Shown here in pieces: positions 8,045 to 16,718 of a stretch of 64,000 nucleotides of DNA; the first letter of the stretch is position 1; each line of letters begins with the position of its first letter. Source of the DNA: Oscillospiraceae bacterium (lineage in GTDB: Bacteria > Bacillota > Clostridia > Oscillospirales > Oscillospiraceae). The position numbers and the translations under genes are program-made. The stretch lies in the NCBI GenBank assembly GCA_022801715.1, contig JAAWSV010000001.1:1-64000 (forward strand). Reading direction: 5' to 3'. The notes below the pieces were generated by a model. That model was not told the origin of the DNA. It saw only the letters and a program-made list of their open reading frames with translations, and ran no database searches.

Positions 8045-8425
8045 ATGACAAAGATCGTATGTGAGGAGTGCAAAAAGACCTATGATTATGAGCGGGACGA
8101 CTTCTGTCCGCGGTGCGGCGCGTATAATCAGCCGCGCAGGACCTCCGGGGCCACGGTGCGCGTGGATGGGATGAACGAGAGCGGTCACGCCGGCTCCTTT
8201 GCCCACCGGGAGGTCCACACGGAGAAGGCAGTGCGCCGGGCGGTGGGGCTGGATCAGTCCGGAACGGCGAAAAGGCCGTCCCAGAGTCCGACGGTGAATC
8301 GGCAGCAGGCCCCGGCGGCTCAGTCCAAGGGGCAGCAGGGGAAAAAGAGCAATGCCTCCGTGCTGACGGCGGTGATTTGGATCATTATTATTCTACAGTT
8401 TTTGAGGCTGTTCTTTGACTTTTGA
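8045..8425 (+). CDS. Zinc-ribbon protein with C-terminal membrane anchor
   Basis: This encodes 126 residues. The N-terminus carries two CxxC knuckles (CEEC and CPRC, residues 6-24). A hydrophilic Q/S/K-rich linker follows, and one C-terminal hydrophobic helix (VLTAVIWIIIILQFLRLFF) suggests a tail-anchored protein facing the cytoplasm. The start at 8045 follows a G-rich tract (GGGGGGAA) serving as ribosome site. It has its own promoter and terminator, so it is monocistronic. Function unknown. Confidence 0.82.
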   Translation: MTKIVCEECKKTYDYERDDFCPRCGAYNQPRRTSGATVRVDGMNESGHAGSFAHREVHTEKAVRRAVGLDQSGTAKRPSQSPTVNRQQAPAAQSKGQQGKKSNASVLTAVIWIIIILQFLRLFFDF

Positions 8426-8436
8426 CAGGCACAGAG

Positions 8437-8466
8437 AGGGGACCGGACAAAAGTCCGGTCCCCTTT
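8437..8466. terminator. Terminator between convergent genes
   Basis: An 11-bp stem (8438-8448 with 8453-8463, loop AAAA) is followed by TTT on the plus strand. It lies between the zinc-ribbon gene and the oppositely oriented permease gene and could serve both. Confidence 0.8.
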
Positions 8467-8485
8467 GACTTGGGCTTTTTTCGTG

Positions 8486-10645
8486 TCAGATTGTTCGTGG
8501 TACCCCGAGGGCGCGGCCCCGCCGCTGGGGCTGGATGCGCAGGCTTCGCAGTACGGTCCTCAGTGTGGCGCGGTACACCGCGTAGAGGATGGCGCTGCCC
8601 ATGGCCACTACCGCTAAGTTGGCGCTGTAGCCCGCCAGCTCGCTGGGAGTGAAGCCCGGGGGATTGCCGTTGAAGTACAGGATGAAGGCGTACAGCGCGC
8701 AGATGGCCAGAGTGCCCACGAGAGCGGGAACCGCAAAGACCCGGCCCACTTGGCGGCGGACAGACTGGTACAGGTACCGGGGGGAGGCCCCTAAGCGGCG
8801 GAGGTCGTCGTAAACCTGACGGCTGTTCAGGGCGATGGTGACGCAGCGGGTGTAGGCGATGACCAGCACGGCGGCGAAGCACACGATGGCCACAAAGGCG
8901 AAGAGCATCAGAAAGACCGCCACGGTTTTGGTGAAATCGTTCTGGTCCAGTACGCGGAAGTGGGGCATGTACTGCCAGTAGAGGCGGAAGGCGGAGCTCT
9001 CCCGCTGGGCGTAGTCCATGTTCCCCAGCCCGTTGGCCTCACAGTAGTCCGGGTCGGCGTAGTAGTAGCCCTTCTCCGCGATGTGCCGCTCCCGGATCAC
9101 CGGGTCCCAGCCGTCAACCACCGCCACTGACCGGCTGGAGCGGTCCACGATGGCGTTGAACAGGGCCTTGGCAAAGGGGTAGGTCTCCGACACATTCTCC
9201 ACGTCGAAAAAGATCTGGCGCTCCCGCCACTCTGCCGGGAGGCCCGCCGTCAGGGCGGCGTAGTCGGTGTCGCTGAGGATATATCGCCCCGCCAGCAGGC
9301 TGTTTTGCAGGAGACCCTCCGGTTCCACGGCCAGCACCGCGCCGGTGAAGGGGTTGGTGACACGGGAGATGCTGGTATAGCCGCCCTCTTGGCTTGCCGC
9401 GGGGAGGACCTTGCCGGGGGCCACGGACACCGCTTCGCCGGTGAGGGCGCGGCAGGCGCTCTCGGAGAGGAAGAGGTCGGTATACAGCTCCTCCATATAC
9501 ACCGCCTCAAAGGTGATGCCGAAGGAGGTCTCGGTCTCAAGCTCGGTGGTGCCGTCTACGGTGAGGCGAGCCAGATCGGCGGTACGGAAGGAGGTGACGG
9601 TTACCCCCATCTCCTCCGCCAAGGCCCGGACCTCCGGCTCCTCCGGGATATCTTGGTCGGCGCGGTAGTGGTAGGCGTAGTCCACCGGCTGGAGTTTGGT
9701 GGAGAGGGCATTCTGGGCGCTGATGGTGGGGATATAGAAGAGGCCGAAATAGCCGCCGGCGATGAGGACGGTAATGACCAGCATGTTCCGCACGGTCTGG
9801 CGGCCTTGGAACTTCATCATGCTGTTGGCGATGATATTTTGGTAGCGGTTCCTTTTCCGGCTCCAGCCGTTGACCACCGTGTGCAGCAGTACCATGTAGA
9901 GGCCGGGGAACAGGGGCAGGTAGAACAGGGAGAATACCGCCTCCGGTGGGAAGTAGTGGAGCACATCGAGAAAGAAGCCGGGGGCCATGTAGCCCAGCAC
10001 CATGCCTGAGCCCATCAGCAGAATGCCTGCAGGGCCATACCAGCGCTTTACCTCCCGGATGGGCTCGGAGCGCCGGGCCTCGCTGATGATCTCCATGATG
10101 TTGGTCCGCCGCAGGGCGCGCCAAGCCATCCACAGCAGCATGGCGGTGACAAAGGCGGAGAATACCAGAGCGAACAGGGCTGTTTGGGGACTGAGGATAA
10201 GGGCCATCTCCTCGGTGTCCACTACCAGCAGCCGGAACCCTTGCCAGATGCCGCAGGCCAAGGGGACGCCCAAGGCCATCCCGGCCAGACAGGAGAGGAC
10301 CGACAGTGCCCCCATTTCCCCCAGCAGCTTCCGCCCCACCTGCCGCTTGGAGGCCCCCAGGGCCAGCAGTACGCCCAGTTCCCGGCCCTTGTATCGGAGG
10401 AACAGGCCGGCGGCGTAGGCGGTGAACACCCCGCAGCCCACTACAGAGAGTATGAAGATCATCATCACCTGCTTGCGGCTGTCGCCGCCCTCGGGGAGGA
10501 CGGAGAGCACCGTGGGGGAGCGCATGATGGAAACGAAGGCGGTGATGAGGAGCACGGAGACGAAGCAGCACAGGGACAGGAGCAAATACTGCTTTCGGTT
10601 CTGCCGGCGCAGGGCGGCGGTGAGATCATTATAGGTCCGTATCAT
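8486..10645 (-). CDS. FtsX-type ABC permease, BceB-like
   Basis: The 719-residue membrane protein has two FtsX-like permease blocks with about ten transmembrane helices. One pair near the N-terminus is followed by three helices, and a hydrophilic domain of roughly 200 residues (about 310-530) precedes the last helices. This is the architecture of BceB-type transporters, whose large extracellular domain recognises antimicrobial peptides or their lipid targets. Its ATPase gene is directly upstream and the reading frames overlap by 17 bases, implying coupled translation. A BceRS-like sensor pair lies 13 kb away (23724-25382) and may regulate it; that link is inferred. Confidence 0.88.
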   Translation of the reverse strand: MIRTYNDLTAALRRQNRKQYLLLSLCCFVSVLLITAFVSIMRSPTVLSVLPEGGDSRKQVMMIFILSVVGCGVFTAYAAGLFLRYKGRELGVLLALGASKRQVGRKLLGEMGALSVLSCLAGMALGVPLACGIWQGFRLLVVDTEEMALILSPQTALFALVFSAFVTAMLLWMAWRALRRTNIMEIISEARRSEPIREVKRWYGPAGILLMGSGMVLGYMAPGFFLDVLHYFPPEAVFSLFYLPLFPGLYMVLLHTVVNGWSRKRNRYQNIIANSMMKFQGRQTVRNMLVITVLIAGGYFGLFYIPTISAQNALSTKLQPVDYAYHYRADQDIPEEPEVRALAEEMGVTVTSFRTADLARLTVDGTTELETETSFGITFEAVYMEELYTDLFLSESACRALTGEAVSVAPGKVLPAASQEGGYTSISRVTNPFTGAVLAVEPEGLLQNSLLAGRYILSDTDYAALTAGLPAEWRERQIFFDVENVSETYPFAKALFNAIVDRSSRSVAVVDGWDPVIRERHIAEKGYYYADPDYCEANGLGNMDYAQRESSAFRLYWQYMPHFRVLDQNDFTKTVAVFLMLFAFVAIVCFAAVLVIAYTRCVTIALNSRQVYDDLRRLGASPRYLYQSVRRQVGRVFAVPALVGTLAICALYAFILYFNGNPPGFTPSELAGYSANLAVVAMGSAILYAVYRATLRTVLRSLRIQPQRRGRALGVPRTI

Positions 10646-11390
10646 CGCTGTCCTCCCCGCACATGGCTTTCACGGCAGCCAGCAGCCGGTCATGGAAGGC
10701 GCTGCGCTGGCCTGCATTTACAAGGGTGTCGTACACAGTGCCGTCCTTCAGGAGCACCACCCGGTCGCAGAAGGAGGCGGCGAAGGAGTCGTGGGTCACC
10801 ATGAAAATGGTGGCGCCTAAATTTTTCCGGGCCCGCTGGAAGCTGCCGATTACCGCCCGGCTGGACTTGCTGTCCAGGTTGCCGGTGGGCTCGTCGGCCA
10901 GAATCAGCAGGGGATGGTTGATGAGGGCCCGGGCCACAGCGGTGCGCTGCCGCTCGCCGCCGGAGATGTCTGAGGGGTACTTGCCTTTGATGTGGTCGAT
11001 GCCGAAGGTGCGGCACAGATCGTCGGCGTAGGTCTCCGCCATATCGTCCACGCCGCCGGAGAGGATCCGGGGCAGGAGGATGTTGTCCCGGACGGTGAGG
11101 CCGTCCAGCAGCATGAAGTCCTGAAAGACGAAGCCAAGCTTCTGGTTTCGCACCTTGGCTAAGGCGTCCTCGTCCAAGCCGGCCAAGTGCTCCCCGCCCA
11201 GGGTGATGTCCCCGCTGTCCATGGGGATGTAGCAGGAGATGCAGTTGAGCAGAGTGGTTTTGCCGGAGCCGGAGGGCCCCATGACGGCCACAAACTCCCC
11301 CTCGGCCAGCTGGAAGGAGACCCCCTTGAGGACCTCTACAGGGGTATTGGCGATCAGGTAGGATTTATGGAGGTTTTCGACGTAGAGCAT
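10629..11390 (-). CDS. ABC transporter ATP-binding protein, BceA-like
   Basis: This 253-residue ATPase has Walker A GPSGSGKTT, Q-loop FQDFMLLDGLTV, signature SGGERQR, Walker B LLILADEPTGNLDS and the H-loop MVTHD, in the MacB/BceA subfamily. It powers the permease encoded by the overlapping gene. The start at 11390 (MLYVENLHKSY) lies nine bases after AGAAAGG; ATG 11399 is also possible but is only three bases from that site. The likely role is export or target release of peptide antibiotics. Confidence 0.92.
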   Translation of the reverse strand: MLYVENLHKSYLIANTPVEVLKGVSFQLAEGEFVAVMGPSGSGKTTLLNCISCYIPMDSGDITLGGEHLAGLDEDALAKVRNQKLGFVFQDFMLLDGLTVRDNILLPRILSGGVDDMAETYADDLCRTFGIDHIKGKYPSDISGGERQRTAVARALINHPLLILADEPTGNLDSKSSRAVIGSFQRARKNLGATIFMVTHDSFAASFCDRVVLLKDGTVYDTLVNAGQRSAFHDRLLAAVKAMCGEDSDDTDL

Positions 11391-11450
11391 AATTTTCATC
11401 CTTTCTGTTGAATGAGGAATGATAGAAAAGAAGTCTCCTATGGGAAAAAT

Positions 11451-11475
11451 TCCTAATTTCTCATTCCTAATTGAC
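11451..11475. repeat. Short dispersed repeat, TCATTCCTAATT type
   Basis: TCCTAATTTC followed by TCATTCCTAATTGAC lies between the ABC ATPase gene and the TraX gene. Related words recur at 23685-23705 (ACTCCTCATTCCTAATTGAC), 26097-26117 and, inverted, at 11411-11420 and 40439-40456. They look like copies of one short intergenic repeat. Confidence 0.55.
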
Positions 11476-12261
11476 TCACACTTGTAGAATCAAACGGATG
11501 ATGCCGATGATCAGCAGGTGTGCGGGATAGAAGAGGTAGAAGAAATATTTGGGGATCTTTAGGCCGCTGTGGGTGCGGGGGAAGATGAGAAGGGCGGCGA
11601 AGAGGGAGAAGAAGATCCAGTTAATACAAAGAAAGCCCAAGTTGAGACACCGTGGGTCTGTGGGGCTGCCGTTCCAGAGGGCGGGGAGGTATTGCAGGAT
11701 GAAGAGTATTGCGCCCAGCTTGGGGCGATTTCGGCAGAGGTAGAAGATGAGCATGAGTATAACGCCGTCGACACTGTAGTCGAAGCCGAACATGGAGAGG
11801 ATCAGGAAGCTGAGGAGGAAGAGCCACCACTTTCGGCTCTTTACGCCGGTCATGGCCAGGAGGCTGAAGAACAGGGTGAAGTAGATGTTCATGTTCATCC
11901 ACTCCGCCTGATAGTCGTAGGGGTGGGTGGCTAAGATGTAGAAGGGCTGGCTGATGAGGGCGAAGATGGCTAAACGGGTGAGGTACTTTTTGGTGTTTCG
12001 GGTGTAGAGCAGGCCCACTGTCATGCAGTAGCAGAAGAGGGGGAAGGCCAGACGGCCGATCCAGCGGAATGGGCCCACCTCCGGGAAGAAGGCGCCGCCG
12101 ATATGGTCCACCAGCATGGAGAGGATGGCCACCAGCTTCAGGAGGTCGGTGTCCAAGTTGGTTTGGAGCCGGGGGACGTCGGCGGGGAAGGTGGGGGGCG
12201 TGGTCAGAGCGGTGCGGATGCGCTGGCCCATAGGGGCTTGGTTGGTGTTGTTTGCGGGCAT
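11476..12261 (-). CDS. TraX family membrane protein
   Basis: This 261-residue polytopic protein of the TraX family has about seven hydrophobic helices and the family opening LKLVAILSMLVDHIGGAFFP and FRWIGRLAFPLFCYCM. TraX of F plasmid N-acetylates pilin, but most chromosomal Firmicute members have no known substrate and may modify surface molecules. AAAAGGAG precedes the ATG at 12261. No conjugation genes are nearby, so a transfer role is not supported. Confidence 0.87.
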   Translation of the reverse strand: MPANNTNQAPMGQRIRTALTTPPTFPADVPRLQTNLDTDLLKLVAILSMLVDHIGGAFFPEVGPFRWIGRLAFPLFCYCMTVGLLYTRNTKKYLTRLAIFALISQPFYILATHPYDYQAEWMNMNIYFTLFFSLLAMTGVKSRKWWLFLLSFLILSMFGFDYSVDGVILMLIFYLCRNRPKLGAILFILQYLPALWNGSPTDPRCLNLGFLCINWIFFSLFAALLIFPRTHSGLKIPKYFFYLFYPAHLLIIGIIRLILQV

Positions 12262-12368
12262 GGGATTCCACTCCTTTTTGAGCTGTCGTTGGTTTTCTTG
12301 CTGTGGCCTTACACTACCACGGAGCGATGAAAGATGGGGGCGGCTCTGTCATTTTTGGCGGGGGCGCC

Positions 12369-12431
12369 GTCAAGTTTTGTGCCGGAGGCTGCCGGACTGT
12401 CAAGTTTGGCGGTTCTGCTGTCAAGTTTGGC
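12369..12431 (+). promoter_or_regulatory. Candidate LytTR operator: three GTCAAGTTT repeats
   Basis: GTCAAGTTT occurs at 12369, 12399 and 12420. The last two are identical over GTCAAGTTTGGC and are 21 bases apart, two helical turns, which is the spacing LytTR dimers use. The block ends about 10 bases before the -35 region of the operon promoter, the position for an activator. The operon's first gene encodes a LytTR regulator, so autoregulation is a natural reading. Confidence 0.65.
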
Positions 12432-12442
12432 AGGGGCGGGAC

Positions 12443-12471
12443 TTTTGTCTTGTGGGGTTTTGTGGTATGAT
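12443..12471 (+). promoter_or_regulatory. Promoter of the LytTR/GHKL operon
   Basis: TATGAT (12466-12471) is a good -10. At 17 bases upstream the -35 is only TTTTGT (12443-12448), a weak match consistent with activator dependence. Confidence 0.55.
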
Positions 12472-12547
12472 AGGCGCGTGATTCCTGTCACATCCCCATG
12501 AGGGATGTATCCGATAACACCACAAGAGGTACAGAGGAGGAGAGTCT

Positions 12548-13261
12548 ATGCTGCGTATCGGCATCTGCGACGACACCGCCGGGGCCAGAGACAGCCTGCG
12601 GCTGCTTTGTCTGAAGCACTTTCGCTTGGAGGAGCCCGACTTCTTTGAGTTCTCCGGCGGGGAGGGGGCTGTCCGGTGGCTACACAGCCATCCGGGGACC
12701 ATCGACCTGCTGTTTTTGGATATTGAGATGGCCGGCATGGACGGGATGACCGCCGCCAAGCAGATTCGGGGGTTCGATCAGGAGGTGATGCTCTGCTTCG
12801 TCACCGGCTATGCCGACTATGTCTACGACGGCTATGAGGTGGGGGCTATGGGCTATTTGGTGAAGCCAGTGGAGCCGGCCCGGCTCTCGGCGCTGCTGGG
12901 ACGGGTGGAGGAGCGTCTGGAGCAGCGTCAGCCCAAGACCTACACCGTTCAGAGCGGCGGGGCCCTCCACCGGCTGCCCCTGCGGGAGATCCTCTATGCC
13001 GCCAGTGACCGGCGGCAGGTGACGATTGTCACCCGGCAGGGACAGTACACATTCTATGGTAAGCTGGACGCCGTAGCGGAGGAGCTGGGGGCCGGGTTTG
13101 TCCGGGTCCACCAGCGGTATTTGGTGAACGCCGCCGCTGTCACCAGCTTGGAGGGGGAGCGTGTGGCGGTGGGGGGCGAGCGCCTGCCCATCAGCCGGGG
13201 ACTGCGCCGGGAGGCCACCATGGCTCTGGCCCGGGCTATGGTGGGGGAGGAGGAGCTATGA
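12548..13261 (+). CDS. LytTR-family response regulator
   Basis: This 237-residue regulator begins MLRIGICDDTAGARD, has the phospho-acceptor Asp in LLFLDIEMAGMDG, and carries a C-terminal LytTR domain (about 135-237) with FVRVHQRYLVN. GAGGAGAG precedes the ATG. The downstream kinase gene overlaps it by four bases (ATGA), so the two are translated together. It is a second, GC-rich AgrA-like pair, independent of the one at 770-2786. No signal peptide gene is adjacent. Confidence 0.9.
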   Translation: MLRIGICDDTAGARDSLRLLCLKHFRLEEPDFFEFSGGEGAVRWLHSHPGTIDLLFLDIEMAGMDGMTAAKQIRGFDQEVMLCFVTGYADYVYDGYEVGAMGYLVKPVEPARLSALLGRVEERLEQRQPKTYTVQSGGALHRLPLREILYAASDRRQVTIVTRQGQYTFYGKLDAVAEELGAGFVRVHQRYLVNAAAVTSLEGERVAVGGERLPISRGLRREATMALARAMVGEEEL

Positions 13262-14601
13262 GCCTTGAGCGGGCGCTCTATGTGGGGCTGCGGCTGGTCG
13301 CCTTTTTGGGCAGCTACGCCATGCCGCTTTGCTATATGGCGATGATCGGGAAGTTTTTGGAGCCCCGGCGGGGGTGGGTGTTCTTCCTCCTCCGCTATGC
13401 CGCCGGGTGGCTGATGTTCAACAATGTGATTTTTATTGGGGATGCCTACAATATTCTCATGGCCCTGCCGGCGGTGTTCCTGCTGCTCCGTTTGGGCTGC
13501 CGGTGCCGGGGGACGGCTTGGCTGGCGGTGTCCGCGCTGTTTTATACGGTGAGTGCCAGCCTCTCCGCCCTGTGTGACTCGGGGCTGGGCATCTTGGCCC
13601 GTGTGCTGGAGTGGTGGGTGTTTTCCATGTGGGAGACGTTCCGTGAGCTCTTTGACTACAACTACCACCTGCGGATGGTGGTGCTGCTTCCAGCTTGGTT
13701 CCTTTTGAAGAGGCTGCTGCCGGGGGAGCGGTATCCGCTGCCGGACCGGCTGTGGCGTCTGGTGGGGCTTTTGGCCGCGCTGCCCTTTGTGGGGACCTTG
13801 TCTGTGGTGACACTGGTGTCCCCCTTCTATGAGCCTACGCCCCAGAGCGCCGCCGGCGGGATGCTGCCGATTCTGGTGATGCTGCCGCTGTTTTTTCTCT
13901 CGGCGTTGGCGCTGCTCTACACAGTCTCCGTGCTGGCGGGCTATGAGCGGCTGCGGGCGGCGGCGGAGCTGGGGCGGCTCAACGAGACCTATTACCGTCA
14001 GATGGACCAACAGCAGCAACAGGTCCGCCGCCTGCGCCACGACATGGCCAACCACCTCACCGTGCTGGCTGCTTTCTTGAAATCCGGGGAGGGGGAGGAG
14101 GCGGTCAGCTATTTGGGGAAGCTGAAGGAGGACCCAGGGGTTCTGGCTCCACGGCGCTGGTGCGGTGAGCCGGTGATTGATGCGGTGCTGGGGGCCAAGG
14201 CGGCGGCGATGGAGGGGCTTTCTATCTGCTTTCAGGCAGATATCCATCTGCGGGAGACGATTCCTCTGGAGGGGCCGGAGCTCTGCGCCCTGCTGGGAAA
14301 TCTGTTGGACAACGCGATGGAGGCCTGCGCCAAAGTGGAGACCGGCCTGCGGCAAGTTCGCCTGCGCCTTCGAGCGGATCGGGGGCTGTTTATCCTGCGG
14401 CTGTCTAACCCCTGCAAGGGGGAGGTGAGGCGTCAGGGGGAGCATTTGGTTACCAGCAAGGCCGACACGGCTCGTCACGGCATCGGTACGGAGAGTGTTC
14501 GCGCTATCGTGGAGGAGCACGGTGGCAGCGTAGAGTTTACTGAAAAGGATGGGACTTTTGAATGTATGCTGTACCTCCCGCTGGTGGGGGAAAAGATTTG
14601 A
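13258..14601 (+). CDS. GHKL sensor histidine kinase
   Basis: The 447-residue kinase has six or so membrane helices (1-225), the acceptor motif RLRHDMANHLTVL (near 260), N box LLDNAMEAC and a G-box region RHGIGTESVRAI. It should phosphorylate the regulator encoded immediately upstream. The four-base overlap and shared terminator at 14681-14714 define a two-gene operon. The sensed signal cannot be told from sequence. Confidence 0.9.
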   Translation: MSLERALYVGLRLVAFLGSYAMPLCYMAMIGKFLEPRRGWVFFLLRYAAGWLMFNNVIFIGDAYNILMALPAVFLLLRLGCRCRGTAWLAVSALFYTVSASLSALCDSGLGILARVLEWWVFSMWETFRELFDYNYHLRMVVLLPAWFLLKRLLPGERYPLPDRLWRLVGLLAALPFVGTLSVVTLVSPFYEPTPQSAAGGMLPILVMLPLFFLSALALLYTVSVLAGYERLRAAAELGRLNETYYRQMDQQQQQVRRLRHDMANHLTVLAAFLKSGEGEEAVSYLGKLKEDPGVLAPRRWCGEPVIDAVLGAKAAAMEGLSICFQADIHLRETIPLEGPELCALLGNLLDNAMEACAKVETGLRQVRLRLRADRGLFILRLSNPCKGEVRRQGEHLVTSKADTARHGIGTESVRAIVEEHGGSVEFTEKDGTFECMLYLPLVGEKI

Positions 14602-14680
14602 GGCTTTCCTGATCAGGGAGGCAGTTTCCTTTTGTGCTGACCTCCCTATTGCCAGCCTGTTTGCTGGCCTTTTGAAAAAA

Positions 14681-14714
14681 ACAGGGGGTATACCCATGTG
14701 GGTATGCCCCCTGT
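14681..14714 (+). terminator. Terminator of the LytTR/GHKL operon
   Basis: A 15-bp stem (14681-14695 with 14700-14714, loop ATGT, one G-T pair) is preceded by an A-run and followed by TCGTTTTG. A second, G/C-only hairpin at 14743-14762 could serve the opposite-strand small gene. Confidence 0.82.
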
Positions 14715-14806
14715 TCGTTTTGTGGGCGCGGCGCGACGCCTGCGGCGGGGACCTCCCCGCCGGAAAGCCCCGTGAAGCGGCCTCTTGGCGGACGCTGTGT
14801 GAAGGT

Positions 14807-14971
14807 TTATAGATCGTCCGCGTCCTGCACCGGAACCTCATAGGGATCGGTGGGACAGCCGGTGTAGCTCCCTTGGGGATCGGTGCGGCTGGCCTGCAGG
14901 TCCTTGTAGTCGATTTTTGCGGCGTCCTTCGTGGGCTGGGGCACCTTGGGCTTCTGCTTGTCGCAGTCCAT
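14807..14971 (-). CDS. 54-residue protein, function unknown
   Basis: An ATG at 14971 is preceded by GGGAGGGAG at good spacing and opens 54 codons: an N-terminus MDCDKQKPKVPQPTKD, then SYTGCPTDPYEVPVQDADDL at the end. It is hydrophilic, proline-rich and acidic at the C-terminus, with two cysteines. The clear ribosome site, its placement in an otherwise empty gap, and sensible composition favour a real gene. I do not recognise the family. Confidence 0.62.
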   Translation of the reverse strand: MDCDKQKPKVPQPTKDAAKIDYKDLQASRTDPQGSYTGCPTDPYEVPVQDADDL

Positions 14972-15157
14972 GTGATCTCTCCCTCCCGGTGTGATGGTGG
15001 GTAGTATGCCCGGATGGAGAAGATGTATGCCTATAGAGGGGTGCTTTCGCTCACCGGGCCGGAGCAGCTGGGTGCTCCAAGTGCCGGCTTTGCCTGCTGG
15101 CGGTGGGGATTGATGGGAAGTGTCCCGGTTTTTGGACTATAACAGACCTCGTCTCTC

Positions 15158-15186
15158 TTGCCTGACAGAGAGAAGTGTGGTAGGAT
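15158..15186 (+). promoter_or_regulatory. Candidate promoter of the SWIM-MoxR-VWA operon
   Basis: TTGCCT (15158-15163), 17 bases, TAGGAT (15181-15186); about 75 bases before the first gene. It is moderate in both boxes. TATAAC at 15138 without a good -35 is an alternative. Confidence 0.5.
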
Positions 15187-15260
15187 AAAACAACCAGGTT
15201 CCACACGGTATCCCCAAGATATTCTGCCATCTGCTGATGGTATATGACAGGAGGCGTCCC

Positions 15261-16703
15261 ATGGAATTGACAGAGCAAACCATCCTGCGGCTCTCCCCCA
15301 ACGCCGCGGCGGCGGAGAATGGGCGGAAGCTGTCGAAAAAGGGCAGCTTTTCCCAGCTGCACCGGACGGCGGACGATTCCCTCTACTGGGCGGACTGCGC
15401 CGGCAGCGGCAAGAACCCCTACCATACCTCCATAGACTTTTCTGACCGAGAGCAGCCGGTGTGCCGGTGCTCCTGTCCCAGCCGCCAGTTCCCATGCAAG
15501 CACTGCTTAGGGCTGATGTTTGAGATTTTGGCCGGCAGAGATTTCGCCTTGGCGGAGGTTCCCGCCGACATCGCTGAGAAGCGGGCCAAGCAGGCGGCCC
15601 GGGCCGAAAAGAAGGAGCAGGCGGCGACCGCCCCGGCCAAGCCCAAGAAGCCCAACGCCGCCGCCCAGACCAAGCGGATCAATGCCCAGCTCAAGGGGCT
15701 GGATCTGGCCGGACAGATGGTGGACGACCTTCTCGCCGCCGGGGTGGGCACCTTGGCCGGGGCCAACGCCCAGACCTATGAGAAGCTGGCCAAGGACTTG
15801 GGCAGCTACTACCTCACCGGCCCTCAGGCGGCCTTTGCCCGGATGGCCCTCGCCGCCCGCGCCATCCAGCGCAAGCAGATGGACGCGGAGCAGGGCTACG
15901 CCGAGGTGCTGCGGATTCTGATCGCGCTCCACAGCACCATCGAAAAGTCCAGAGCCTTCCTGCAGCAGAAGCTGGAGGCGGGGCAGTTCTCCGCCGAGGA
16001 CACGGTGCTCTTCGAGGCCTTGGGCGGCGTGTGGCGGCTGGAGGATCTCCACACCATCGGGGCCTACCGGGAGAATGTCCGGCTGGTGCAGCTCTCCTTC
16101 GATGTGTCCTTGGACGAGGCCAAGCGGGAGTACGTGGAGCGGGGCTGGTGGCTGGATTTAGACACCGGGCGCATCGACCAGACGCTGAATCTGCGGCCGC
16201 TGAAGGCTGTCAAGTACGTGAAGGCCGACGACAGCCGCTTTGAGCTGATGGAGGTCCCCACTCTCTACACCTATCCCGGTGAGAGCAACTGCCGTATCCG
16301 CTGGGACGGCTGCACCAGCCGCCCCATCACCGCGGAGGAGCAGACGGCCCTCCCCACGCTGGCCCAGCGGGATATCTCCACGGCGGTGAAGCTGGCCAAG
16401 GGACAGATGAAGAATACCCTCCTGCCCAAGTTCTACGCTGCCTTGGTTGGTGTGGGACGCATCGGTCGGGTAGGGGAGACCCTGCTGCTGGAGGACGGCG
16501 CCGGAGGGCGCATTGTGCTGCGGGACCGGAAGGAGGACGGGGCGGACCATGCCTGTACGGAGAGGCTCGCCATGCTGCCGGAGGGAATTCCGGCGGGTAG
16601 TGCCCTCTTCGGCCTGATCTTCTATGACAACGCCGACCGGTCGATCTGTCTGCATCCCTACAGTCTTGTGACCCAGGCGAGTACCATTCGCCTGTTGTAT
16701 TAA
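15261..16703 (+). CDS. SWIM zinc-finger protein
   Basis: This 480-residue protein has a SWIM zinc motif at residues 68-81 (CRC, eight residues, CKH), which binds DNA or protein partners. A charged A/K/P-rich linker follows (about 100-140), then a largely helical region with no recognised enzymatic motif. The ATG at 15261 has AGGAGG seven bases upstream; an upstream ATG at 15237 does not. It is the first gene of a tight operon with HEAT-like, MoxR, DUF5682, small and VWA genes. SWIM proteins head similar clusters in other bacteria, which supports a shared role rather than a specific one. Confidence 0.87.
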   Translation: MELTEQTILRLSPNAAAAENGRKLSKKGSFSQLHRTADDSLYWADCAGSGKNPYHTSIDFSDREQPVCRCSCPSRQFPCKHCLGLMFEILAGRDFALAEVPADIAEKRAKQAARAEKKEQAATAPAKPKKPNAAAQTKRINAQLKGLDLAGQMVDDLLAAGVGTLAGANAQTYEKLAKDLGSYYLTGPQAAFARMALAARAIQRKQMDAEQGYAEVLRILIALHSTIEKSRAFLQQKLEAGQFSAEDTVLFEALGGVWRLEDLHTIGAYRENVRLVQLSFDVSLDEAKREYVERGWWLDLDTGRIDQTLNLRPLKAVKYVKADDSRFELMEVPTLYTYPGESNCRIRWDGCTSRPITAEEQTALPTLAQRDISTAVKLAKGQMKNTLLPKFYAALVGVGRIGRVGETLLLEDGAGGRIVLRDRKEDGADHACTERLAMLPEGIPAGSALFGLIFYDNADRSICLHPYSLVTQASTIRLLY

Positions 16704-16718
16704 AGGAGGCGCGCTGCG

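Noticed and set aside
11476-12261. The TraX gene as part of a conjugative element
   Set aside because: No relaxase, coupling protein or type IV secretion gene is in the window, and many Firmicutes carry chromosomal TraX-family genes.
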